A DNA stretch of 64,000 nt from positions 1,487,919-1,551,918 of the forward strand of contig NW_004624881.1 in the NCBI RefSeq assembly GCF_000247695.1, written 5' to 3'. The stretch comes from Heterocephalus glaber (Eukaryota; Chordata; Mammalia; Rodentia; Bathyergidae). The notes beneath the pieces are model-generated. The model did no database searches and was not told the origin of the DNA. It saw only the letters and a list, made by a program, of their open reading frames with translations. Positions 35,414-45,595 of this stretch are shown one piece after another. Both the position numbers and the translations under genes were made by a program. How positions within the stretch are numbered: the first letter of the stretch is position 1; the number at the start of each line of letters is the position of its first letter.

Positions 35414-35513
35414 NNNNNNNNNNNNNNNNNNNNNNNNNNNNNNNNNNNNNNNNNNNNNNNNNNNNNNNNNNNNNNNNNNNNNNNNNNNNNNNNNNNNNNN
35501 NNNNNNNNNNNNN
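35414..35513. other. assembly gap (100 N)
   Basis: Exactly 100 N, the customary placeholder for a gap of unknown size. The copy A comparison ('cttaagatcatgatacaaagtgtatttaccattttt') suggests that little unique sequence is missing besides the SINE tail and target duplication. Confidence 0.98.
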
Positions 35514-36316
35514 CCATTTTTATTCTAATAATTTTTGTTATGTAGAATAATTTTTTCATAGAATGGCTTATTATTAATATCTACTTGTATTACATTAAAA
35601 TAAAATGTATTACAATAAAATCTACTTGATCCCCAAGGGCGAAAAAGAGAAAGATTATGGCTACATTTGACATAAAAAACCCTCAAATTTTAAGAGGGAT
35701 AGAAAGACAATGGAGACAAGACAAAAAGAAATAGAGTATAAAAAAGAGGTTAAGAACCCTTTTGGAAAAAATTTTAAAGGAACCCTTTTCGAATTGTGGG
35801 TTTTGAGTTCCTCATATGGAAGGAAAAGCCTTGTGGCTGAGATCTCTTCATATCTGGACTTCAGCCTGAGCATCATCATGGCTGCCTCCAGACCTTGCCA
35901 TTCTCAGGCCTCTGAGGGCTGTTCCAAGCCCCACCTGAAGTAAGTCATTAGCATGGATGACAGTAGTCTTTGAACCCATGTATTGACATCTATGCTCCTG
36001 CACTGTAAAAAATAGATACTTTGAATATGAAGTGTATTTCCCACATTGACAATAAAATGTTGTTGTTGTGACTGCCTGAAAATATTGTGACTTCACAGTA
36101 TATTTTCAAATGTTGTTGGAGAACATAAATCATCCAGAATTTGATGTAAATTCCCATGATACAAAGTCAATAGTGAAAAGAGAGCCACTGAATTGAAAAT
36201 TTCCAACAGGGAAGATTAAACATTGACCTAGTACTTCTTTATACATTGAATTACAGAACTTTTTGGAGTAGCCAAAGGGAGTAGAACTATTTTCAGCAAC
36301 CAAGTCACTAACATAA
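35514..36316. other. non-coding stretch downstream of OR copy B
   Basis: Matches 12310-13103 of copy A and probably contains the OR 3'-untranslated region. No other gene seen. Confidence 0.5.
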
Positions 36317-37264
36317 TTAAATTTTACATCTTTTAATTAAAATGAAAATCCTAGACACTTCCACAGCTCTCACATTCCTCAAGGCAGCCTGCAGCTCCCG
36401 GTTTCTCAGGCTGTAGAAAACAGGGTTCACTGTGGGGGAAAGCACCACGTAAAGCAGCAATGTCAATGATTTCAGTAAAGATGAGGTTATAAAACTTTCA
36501 GCTACATATGTAACAGACCCAGAACAGAGGAATAATGTCACCACAGTGACATGAGGCAGGCAGGTGTAAAGAGTTTTCACTCTGCACTTTGAAAATTGGA
36601 TTTTCAGTACAGTAGAAAAAATGTGAACATAAGACACAAGCATCACAATAAAACACATGAAAACACCCACACAGCTAGCAATGATCAACCCACGCTCCAG
36701 CACAGGCTCTCTGGAACAGGCAAGTTTGAGAAGTGACGGGGGCTCACATAAGAACTGAATCACTTTGTTGGCCTCACAGAAACCAACAGAGAATGTACCT
36801 GCCATGTGCAGGGCTCCATAGATGCACCCTCCAAGCCAGGAGGCCATCAACATCTGCACACAGGTGTCCCTGTTCATGAGAACCTCATAATGCAGTGGGT
36901 GGCAGATGGCAGCATAACAGTCATAGGGCATCACTAGAAGGAGGGCATACTCTGTGCCAGCAAGGACAATCAGGAAGAAAACCTGCAAGGCACAACCCAG
37001 GAAGGGTATAGAATAAATGCTGGTCAGAGAGTTCTTGATGGATTTAGGGACAGTGATTGAGATGTAGCAGATATCTATGAAGGACAAGTTCTTCAGGAAG
37101 AAGTACAAGGGAGATTGGAGATGCTGGTCAGCAGTGGTGAGGGCAATGATGAGGAGGTTCCCTGTCAGGGCTGTCAGGTAAATCAGGGAGAAGGGCATGG
37201 CATGCACCTTTTGGAGCACAGGGTCATCAGAGAATCCCGTCAGCAAGAACTCTGTTAAGTTCAT
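36317..37264 (-). CDS. olfactory receptor, class II, OR14-like (intact frame)
   Basis: A 315-codon single-exon frame of normal OR length, with ATG at 37264. It is a G-protein-coupled odorant receptor expected in the cilia of olfactory neurons, acting through Golf and cAMP. Visible: N-L-T sequon at residue 2, TM1 with GN (35-36), SPLYFFLKNLSF (51-62), Cys91 and Cys173 for the conserved disulfide, MPYDCYAAICHPLHYE (112-127), SYVHIFSTVL (211-220), KTLYTCLPHVT (230-240) and NPVFYSLRN (280-288). The DRY arginine is Cys116, and the usual 'MAYDRY' is 'MPYDCY', which may reduce coupling. Family OR14 is inferred from the overall pattern. A splice acceptor lies just upstream. The paralogue at 13104-14040 is frameshifted. 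Confidence 0.9.
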   Translation of the reverse strand: MNLTEFLLTGFSDDPVLQKVHAMPFSLIYLTALTGNLLIIALTTADQHLQSPLYFFLKNLSFIDICYISITVPKSIKNSLTSIYSIPFLGCALQVFFLIVLAGTEYALLLVMPYDCYAAICHPLHYEVLMNRDTCVQMLMASWLGGCIYGALHMAGTFSVGFCEANKVIQFLCEPPSLLKLACSREPVLERGLIIASCVGVFMCFIVMLVSYVHIFSTVLKIQFSKCRVKTLYTCLPHVTVVTLFLCSGSVTYVAESFITSSLLKSLTLLLYVVLSPTVNPVFYSLRNRELQAALRNVRAVEVSRIFILIKRCKI

Positions 37265-37285
37265 GTTGGCTAATTTCTTAGCCCT

Positions 37286-37310
37286 GCTGCTTCTTCCCTG
37301 TGGGAATAGA
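37286..37310 (-). promoter_or_regulatory. putative splice acceptor upstream of OR coding exon
   Basis: On the minus strand 'ctattcccacag' is followed by 'ggaagaagcagcagggc' about 34 bases before the ATG. OR genes typically join a non-coding leader exon to the coding exon here. The equivalent site in copy A reads 'ctattcctacag'. No branch point or leader exon was assigned. Confidence 0.4.
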
Positions 37311-37335
37311 TAGCACTGGTTTCTTATTCACAGCA

Positions 37336-37734
37336 TGTGGAGAGTGAAAGGTTGAAATAACCTTCAGAGACCTCTGAGTCTCTTGAGAACATAATGAATC
37401 CTGGATATGCAGCTGGCACAAAAACAAGGATGGTTACTTGTAACGAGAGTGGTTAAATAGAAAGAGTTCGAATGTCTGTAATGCAAGGGAACGTTATTTC
37501 CGGAGTTGTAAAGATACATTTGACCTTTTCCCTGGAAAATAATTAGTCGCCCGAATTATGTGCTGAGGAGGGGTTGGGGGTTGTGGAAAAGGTATATAAA
37601 GGGCAATAAAGTGGGAAGAGGGGTCTCTCCTCCGCCTCTCTCTCTCCTTTTTCTTTTCCTCAGAGGTTTTGTTTTTCTTTCATCCTCTCCCCTCCTCTCA
37701 GGTACTGTTCCACTGGTGATGGCTGGCACCGTCA
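37336..37734 (+). mobile_element. solo LTR in the OR 5' region, copy B only
   Basis: A 399-bp block starting TGTGGAGAGTG and ending GCACCGTCA, flanked by the 6-bp duplication ACAGCA (37330-37335 and 37735-37740). Copy A has an uninterrupted site, 'cattcaaagaaagcctcc', at about 14105. It contains TATATAA at about 37593 and a pyrimidine-rich tract after it. It lies 72 bases above the OR ATG, in the opposite orientation to the gene. Its sequence is unlike the other two LTR families in the window. Confidence 0.8.
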
Positions 37735-37740
37735 ACAGCA

Positions 37741-39400
37741 AGCCTCCAATTCAGGTTTTCTAGTCATATGAACTTTACTCAACTTAATTCTGTTTAAGTT
37801 GGAATTCATCAGCATACTATTGAATAATCACAACATAGCTCTCTATCTTATGATAAAAAGGAACCATGCACGCTGTGAAAGACAATTTAGAGTGTACAAA
37901 AGTGTAATGAAATGAAGTGTCTTGGTTTCCCAGGAGCAGAAATTGTTCTGGTATCTTTCTTGCCTTAGAATATCTAGCTGGCAGCTTGGGGAAGGCTTGG
38001 GGATGGAACTGGTAAATTAGTTAACATATTTAATAGGAGTAGCAGGTACATATAGCAAAAATATCCCTATTTTGTTGGCTCTTTCTAGAAGTTATTGAAC
38101 AAATATTTTGAAAAATAACAATGAGTAGTATGGTTTTGTCAAGTGAGGTTGTAGATGTGAAACCACAGGCGGAAAGTCTAAGGAGATGCAAGAATGAGTG
38201 TCTCATGTGTATGCTAAATGTCCTGCCTGGTGTTAGATGGAAATGTTTGGGCAGGATGTAATATAGTGTCCCAATTGTGCCTTCCTTGCTAGTTAACTGG
38301 AGGTGTGGTGCACACCTACTCTTCTAGCAGCATGACAGCTTGCTCATTCTATGATCACAAATATAATTATCACCCAATAATGACTGGAGGCTCCTGCTTC
38401 AATCTCAGATTTATCAATGTTCAAAATATTTTTAGTTTTTTTATCCTTCTGCTCTACCTCTAATTTTAAAATAAGCATGGGTGGTCTAGACACACAGAAA
38501 TACCTAGGAGCACTGGAGCATCCTCTCGTTCTCTTACCTCTTGCAACAAATTAATTACAAAATATGTCACCAGTTCTCCCAGCTGATGCATGGGACAACA
38601 TTCTAATTCCTTCTCCTTGAGGTATCAGATCAAAGACATTTACATAATTGACCCATTAAAGTCACCCAAACTTGCAGAGAATTTTTCCTCACAATTTGTT
38701 AAGCATGGTAGTCAGGACAAAATGAGATTTTAATATCCTGATAAGCATGCAGGGTCTGCCACATTTTCCTCCTATGCCCCTCAACTGACTGTGTCCATAG
38801 AAATGGATAAGCAAAAGCTCTTCAGAATCTATTCTCAAAGCTCAAGTTCATCCCAGAATAGCTTTGTATTCCACAGTCAATGCTACTTTATTCCTTGTAC
38901 AATTCCTGTGTGATTTGAGTTGCAGACTTCCCTAGTAGCTTTGGCACTGGTCCAAAGCTAATGTATATTTACCACTGTGTAACTGAAGTGCAATTAAGTG
39001 GGAGAAATGGTCAAGGATGCTGTTGAAACCATGTCCTCTGACAGTGCAGCAGGAAACCTGGACCTTCTTGATGCAAGATGACTCAGAAGGGTGATAAGTA
39101 TCACAAAAATTCAGGAATACTTTAAAATTTAAAATATTCATCACTGTGTTTTTACATTAGATTTTCAACTAGTAACTAAAATATTTATATTCAAATAGAA
39201 ATCAGCAACCCATATTAAGCCACACATGTTATGTTGTTTTCTTTCCCATTACTTCTGATGTTTTTAAATTTTTGGTCACTAGTATCTATAGAAATGTTAC
39301 CCAAGGAAAATACCAAATTCTACAAGACACTTAAATTTAAGGGAATCTTACCTGTAGAAACTTACTCAAATATTTCTTCTCAGAACTATAATACATTTTG
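37741..39400. other. upstream region of OR copy B; no coding gene seen
   Basis: Matches 14110-15690 of copy A. It may hold the OR leader exon and promoter, which could not be identified from sequence alone. Confidence 0.4.
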
Positions 39401-39801
39401 GCATTATATAAAATATGTTTTTTATTCATTCACATATTGATGCACATTTAGAATGATTCCACATCTTAGTTATTGTGAACAGTGCTGCATTTGAAAATCA
39501 ACCCAAATATCTCATTGTGTTCTTCATTCTCCACCTTTGTGTACATGGTCAGGAGTGGGGAGGCAGGAAGTAGATTGGAGAAATTTTTGAAGGAGGGATC
39601 CTAAATGCCAGAGGGAAAAGGAGGAAGCTGGATCTCCAAAAGCCATGGAGTGCCTGCTTTCGACAATTTACCACGATTGAGAAAAATAAGAGAGCACAAG
39701 TGCTATAGGCTTCCAGGCAGCCCAAGATAAGTTCTTCAGAAAGCACAGAGCACCCACCTCTAAAGACTAATCCATGCCAGGGACTGATGAGCTATGGAAT
39801 A
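39400..39801 (-). repeat. old L1 fragment next to Tigger, copy B
   Basis: The counterpart of 15690-16148 ('ttagttattgtgaacagtgctgc'). Confidence 0.5.
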
Positions 39802-42040
39802 TAGTGGCATCTCAGTTCATGAACTTAATTTGCTCTATAATTCTGATTATTCACTGAGTTGGTCATGAACTGAAAAAAATTTTCCCATAAGGCTAAATGT
39901 AAATAAAGTTACTCCAGTCTGAGCCATATGTATTTTTAACCATAAAAATATGAAACAAAGTACAACACAGTATGAAGAGAAGGAACACTACCCTTGCTTA
40001 AGGTGACTCCTGGCACAGAGTACAGGAATGTGTTTGGGAAGGTTATTATTTGGAGGGAGAGTCCCCCTCCATAAGGACACGGGAGATTTCCTTCAGGGGT
40101 TTTCTTTCTTCTTTGTCTCTTAGCTGCAGGTTCAATTTTCGTGAAAAATCTGTCTAAAGTCACCTATTTTTTCCAGCACTACATAACCTTCCAGAAATGA
40201 GAAACCATGTTATCATTCAGTAGATTCAACACTGTTACATTTACATTGGGGTGGTTCTTCTCAAGGAAATCCTGGCACTCATTCCATTCTTCCATAATGG
40301 ATTTTATCAAATAGCTGCAAACTTCCTCCCTGTCTTCCTCTTCCTCAGTGGAAGGCTCCTCAACAAGCATCTTCTGCTACTCACTCTGAAGTTCAGCAAG
40401 TTTTTCCACCCTCAGCTCCTCCTTATGGAACTCAACAAGCTCCTCTATGTCTTTTCCATGGATGTCCAGAACCATACTACTGCCCAGGGACACAATCCCC
40501 TCAACTATCTGTGCATCACAGCCTTCAAAGTCACATTCAGTGACATCTCCCAAGGCTTTGTCAGTGAGTTTGATGTAATGGAGGGCAATGAAGTGTTTCT
40601 TCCAGAATTCGTTCAGAGTCAAAGACATCTCTTCAATGACATTAAAACACCTGGTGAAGAGCACCTTTGTGTAAAGCTCCTTGAAGTTGCAGATGACTTG
40701 CTGGTCCATGGGCTGCAGAAGAGGTGCTGTGTTGGGAGGAGGAATCTGGTCTTTATGAAGTCATACTCACCATCCATGTCACCAATCAAGGCTGGACTGT
40801 GTGCTGGGCCATTGTCCATCAAAGGAAGGAATGTTTTAGGTAGTTGGCTGTTAGAAATATATTTCTTAATAGTACATGTGAACACCTCCTGCAAGCATTC
40901 CATGAAAAATTACATAGTGACCCAAGCTTTCACACTGTCCTCCATGAAACAGGCACTCTGGCCTTGTTCACATTCTGTACCTTGAATGCACCAGGGGTCT
41001 GTAAATGGGACATTAGTAATGGCTTAATCTCCAGATCATCCCTTTTGCTCACACAAAGGAAAAGGCTCAATCTGTCCTTCATGGGCTTGTGCCTGGCAGT
41101 GCCTTTTGCCTTCTGCATGATATAGGTTGTTTGGCATCTTCTGCCAGAAGATCCCTCTTTCATCATAGTTGAGCACTTGTTAAGCAATGTATCGAGACTG
41201 CCTTCATGAATTCTGTGAATCCTTTCTTGTAGGCTTCTGCAGTGGCCTTGTCAGAATTGGAATTCTTACCATGTCTTATCACACTGTGGATGCCACTTCT
41301 CTTGTATGATTCATCCAACCACCCTCTACTTGCTTAAATTCATCACTTGTTGCACTTGTAGAGGGGTTTCTTGCAGTAAATCACTGTGCATTTTCCTGGC
41401 TTTTTCACAGATCATAGTTTCAATAATGCTATCACCAGCTAGCTATTTTTCATTCAGCCACACTACCACATTTTTCCATCTCTTCCTCCCCTTGCATCCT
41501 CTGCTTGATTAACATCATGACTCCTTTGGCCACATCAGCTCCTTTGGTGGAATCTTTATTTGATGATTTTTTATTGATATCTGAGATTGATATTTTGATT
41601 TTGCTTTGATTTTGATGATTTATTTGATTGATATTTGAGATTGTCAACACTGCCTTCTTGTACTCCAAGGCCAGAAAAATCACAAGAATACTGTGCTCAT
41701 GTTTTTCTACAATTTCATTCTTTGATTTTATGGTTAGTTCCTTCAAAATCTTCATACAATTCTTTCTTTGCACATTCTTGTCACCTTCATTACTGCTCTG
41801 CACTTTCTTTTTATCACCATAGTTGCTTTGCACTTTATTTGGAGCCATGCTAGATTGAATAATACTGTACAGTACTCTTTGTGCTAAAAAGCACCCAAAA
41901 ATGCTTCACAACAAGTGTGCATGGGTCTGTTTATGATCAAAATTTCAACTAGAGGAACCCACAACCACATGTCCAAGAGGGGAAGATGGTCAAACAAAAT
42001 TGTTTGTGAATAGAAGTGTATATGAATCAAGGTATTATTG
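39802..42040 (-). mobile_element. Tigger-family DNA transposon, copy B (unbroken)
   Basis: About 2.24 kb between terminal inverted repeats: the left TAGTGGCATCTCAGTTCATGAACTT (39802) and the right 'tatgaatcaaggtattattg' (to 42040, followed by TA). The transposase reads on the minus strand (41848 to about 40179). It is the ancestral form of the copy A element before its L1 insertion. Confidence 0.8.
40179..41848 (-). pseudogene. Tigger transposase pseudogene, copy B
   Basis: Minus-strand pieces in order: MAPNKVQSN... basic N-terminus (41848-41450), then QTTYIMQKAKGTARHKPMKD and RLSLFLCVS (about 41130-41040), FLPLMDNGPAHSP containing a catalytic Asp-Asn (about 40836-40798), LYTKVLFTRCFNV (about 40670-40630), LTLNEFWKKHF, and an acidic C-terminus (EEPSTEEEEDREE, about 40360-40320). 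This is the usual order of Tigger/pogo transposases, whose DDE/D nuclease cuts and pastes the element at TA. At least five frames must be joined to follow it, so it is inactive. The plus-strand 244-codon frame across it is an antisense shadow. Confidence 0.75.
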
Positions 42041-42259
42041 TATCCAAAAGAGCCAAAAGTGACTTGATTCCATTAAAATTAATTATAATCTCATTCACAT
42101 TGTGGTTTTCATCCCCTGATGGGCTTTGGGCACTGTGACACTTCCTCCAAGGTCCATATAGTAACAAAAACTCACCCTTCAAGAAAAAGGAGACTTGGCC
42201 CTGATTAGACTGCATTGCCATTCCATTTCAGAGTTCCTCCATTTAAAAACCATGCATAG

Positions 42260-43615
42260 GCTCTGGCACCTGGATTCTTATGGGGGATGAGCTCTCATGA
42301 GCTCTTCTCATTGGCCTGCTCCTACCCTGAGGTGCTTTTCCTGGTTAATAAATATATGCTTTCACTTCTACTTCTGTATGTTCTTCTCAAGTCAAAGATC
42401 TAGTACAGTCACACTGCTCAACCATAGAAGAATTGCTGGATCATGTGGTACATCAATGTTCAATGATGTATTTCAGTAAATGAACACTGCTCTCTACCAT
42501 GGCTACACAATTTTGCATTCCAATCAGCAAATACAAAAGGGATAATTTCTTCATATGTCACCATCAGTTGATCTTTTTTTTCCTTCTTTTTTCTTTTTTA
42601 ATGAACAATTCCCAATCTATATATGTAGGACATATTTCAACATTTAATTTTTAGTGATTAGAGATATGAGTATCTTTCCATTTGCTTCTTGCCCAATGGT
42701 ATGTTTCCTTAACAGAAATTCCCATGCATCCCCTGAGCCTTTTTTTAACCAGATATTTATTTTCTTTTTGATTATATCTTGTAATCTATGATATCAAATC
42801 TTATTACACATGTGCTTTTGAATTTTATCTCTAATTCCATGAGTTACCTTTTCACTAGGTTAATAGCATCTCAGTATGCATATATTTTTAAAAGTCAATG
42901 AAGCTCAAATTGTCTATTTTTTCCTCTAGTGTCTGAGCTTTTGAAATTATAATCAAAACCAATTGACAAATCCAGTCATGATGTCTTACCACTCTGTTCT
43001 TCAAAGTGTTTTATAGTTTCTGGTCTTTCCTTTGGCCTTTGCTTCACTTTGAATTAATTATTTTGCATGGTGTAAGACAAGGACTGAATTACTGTCTTTT
43101 GCAACAGGTTATACACTTTGCAGATCTGGCTAACCAAAGATGGTACCCTTTGCCTTCATGCAGCTAGAATTTCATAATTAGATGACACATGTCTAAGGTA
43201 CATACAAGATAGGCATTGTATGAACTCCATTTAGATCCATACCTCCTGCTTTTATTATTTTCTATTTACTTTCTTTTTTACTTGCTACATAATATCTATA
43301 CTTATTCAGGGAGGGTAACCTTATATATTATACAAAAATGTGTTTTATAATTACATGCCTGATAATTATTATATTCATTAAGTTAAACTTTTATCTTCTT
43401 TTGTGTTGACACCATCCAAAATCTGTACTGTAGATATTTTGAAATACACAATGCATTATTTTAACTACATTAACCCTGCTGAGCAATAGAACAAAAGCAC
43501 TTATTACTGCCTCAGTGCAACATGTTCCCACTGAGAAACACCACCCTACTGACCCTACTGACTACCCCAGCCACTAGCTATACTCTCAACTTCTTTGAGA
43601 TTGAATTTTTTAGGT
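42260..43615 (-). repeat. old L1 sequence (minus), copy B
   Basis: The counterpart of 24090-25700 without the solo LTR. An additional block of about 100 bases at about 42275-42380 ('ggtgcttttcctggttaataaatat') is absent from copy A and is unclassified. Confidence 0.5.
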
Positions 43616-43619
43616 TTCA

Positions 43620-44100
43620 CATATACCTTAGTTACTTTTCTCATTACTGAAACAAAATACTCAATCCCTAAAGTTAAAGGAGTAAAGGTTTATTTTGGCT
43701 TAAGCTTTGTAGAGGTTTCAGTCAATAATTGGCTGGCTCCAAGCCAGGATGCCATGGCAGACTGGCAGAGTGAAAAGTCACAGTTCATGGTGTGACAGGC
43801 AGAAAGCAACAGCAGCAGCAAGCAGCAAGCATAACTTTCCCTTTTGTCTCATCCAGGTTATAAGCCTTTGGAGTGGTTGCAACCTCATCTAGGTTGGGAC
43901 TTCTATTTTCAGTAAATCCATTTAGCTACACACAAAGCTATGCTAATTCCAGTCAGTGGGCTAATTTAGCACCACACAACCTTAATCCCAGTATCATACC
44001 CTTAATCCACATTCACACACCATACCTCCAGACCCCCCAAAAAAGCCCCACCTATCATCGCATCAGGTTTTGGGGGGAATCTAGATACAAGCCAGAAAAA
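43620..44100. repeat. hAT/URR1-like repeat, copy B
   Basis: The counterpart of 25855-26290. Confidence 0.5.
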
Positions 44101-44334
44101 CATGAATGAGATCATTCAATATTTGTTTTTCTGTGAATAGTGTTCTAGTGGTAAGAGATGGGATGAATATTTAAATTAACAAAGAAACATTACAGTAAAA
44201 GACACATGGCCTAAGAATAATGAGATAAGTATGTTCAAAGTGAGAGAGAGCAGGAGTGATTTTTTTAGTATTTTGAGGTATGATTCATGACAATGTGTAT
44301 GCTACTGTAATAAAATTTTAAAATTTAAATGTTT

Positions 44335-44421
44335 CCTGCATTTTTTTGTGTTGGGGATCGAACTCTGGGCCTTGTGCTTTAGAGGAAGGTGGCAGAACTA
44401 ATGAGCTAAATCCCCAGCCCC
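44335..44421 (-). mobile_element. ID SINE, copy B only
   Basis: The plus strand shows the reverse complement: T run, 'tgttggggatcgaactctggg', then 'gagctaaatccccagcccc'. It is flanked by a 16-bp duplication 'taaaatttaaatgttt' (44319-44334 and 44422-44437). The empty site is in copy A at about 26500-26520. Confidence 0.85.
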
Positions 44422-44437
44422 TAAAATTTAAATGTTT

Positions 44438-44830
44438 ACCATATTTTATGATCAACTCCTCATTGATTAAGGGTTGAGGGAAATTTCTGTCAAATGAAAA
44501 TATTCCAGTTTGGTTCTAAACTGACCTACTCACAACCTCTGGCATGATGAGATTTTTGATTCTCTCCCAAAGTCAAAATGATCTTGAAAGGTAAACATTT
44601 TAATTGACTTGGGACAATGAAGCAGGCATGATAATAGAACTAAAGACATTCAGGAAAGAGCACTTCCAGAACTGCTACCAAAACAGGCCAGAAAGTTGGA
44701 ATAAGTGTCCAAAGCAAAAGGGAGCATGTTGAGTGGGACCCATGGCAATGAATCTTTCCTCTAAATTTTTTAGTTAAAATACTCACTGTATTTTGTTATC
44801 ACAAGTCATATATCACTCCACTTTCTATTT
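44438..44830. other. no gene seen
   Basis: Non-coding, matching 26520-26900 of copy A. Confidence 0.5.
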
Positions 44831-45215
44831 TGCCATTTATCATTTTATGAACATTTGGGTTAAGTCCATGTCTTTCTATTTTGAATAGTAGAGTAGTAAA
44901 AATGGAAATGTAGATATATTTTGAAATGCTAATTTTGCTTACAGTAATACCCAGTAATACAATTGCTGGATCCCAGGATAGTTCTACTTTTATTTTTTAA
45001 GAAACTTATATACTGTTTTCCATAACTCATAGTAATTTACATTTTCATCTTCAGTAAGTGTTCTATTGTCTCCAGACCATAATCATTTAATTTTACCTTT
45101 TTTATAATATCCATTATATCTGAAGTAAGTTGATACTTTATTGTGATTTCTACTAGCACTTCTTTGATTCTTAGGGATTTTGAACTTCTTTTTACATATT
45201 TTTGGCCATTTTATT
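44830..45215 (-). repeat. old L1 fragment left of L1-2
   Basis: The counterpart of about 26905-27295. It stops at the L1-2 insertion and resumes at 51393. Confidence 0.6.
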
Positions 45216-45595
45216 ATTTTAATTAATTTTATTGGTACATTTTTGGTATATGATGTAATGACATTCATCATTGGACATTTGTACCTTTACATAATATAAA
45301 TGATTCTTATTGTTTTGCATTTACCTGCCCTTCCTTCAACCCCTCCACCCCTCTCTATTTACAAAGACTTTGTTTCCATTTTTTTCATATTAATTTCATT
45401 TTCTTCTTTCCCTTATTCTACCTGTGAGACTTCCCCTTCCCCTTTGCAACTTTTCTTCCTATTTCACACGATTATACATTTAGATCCTTATTTTCACTTT
45501 CAGTTTCTCACACAAGAGAAACTATTCAGTATTTATACATGTGTATCTTATTTATTTCACTTAAGAGTATCACCTCAATGTGCATTCATTTAGCT
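45216..45595 (-). repeat. L1-2 3' UTR
   Basis: The reverse complement of the same 3' UTR type as 22880-23163: pyrimidine-rich on the plus strand, starting at the decayed A tail. Confidence 0.8.

Noticed and set aside
35323..35559. frames crossing the N block
   Set aside because: They exist only because Ns are translated as X.
36317..37264. vomeronasal or other GPCR identity
   Set aside because: The SPLYFFLKNLSF, AICHPLHYE and NPVFYSLRN motifs are specific to olfactory receptors.
40251..40985. 244-codon plus-strand open frame
   Set aside because: It is antisense to the Tigger transposase remnant, whose minus-strand frames match known motifs. The length comes from low stop density on the opposite strand.
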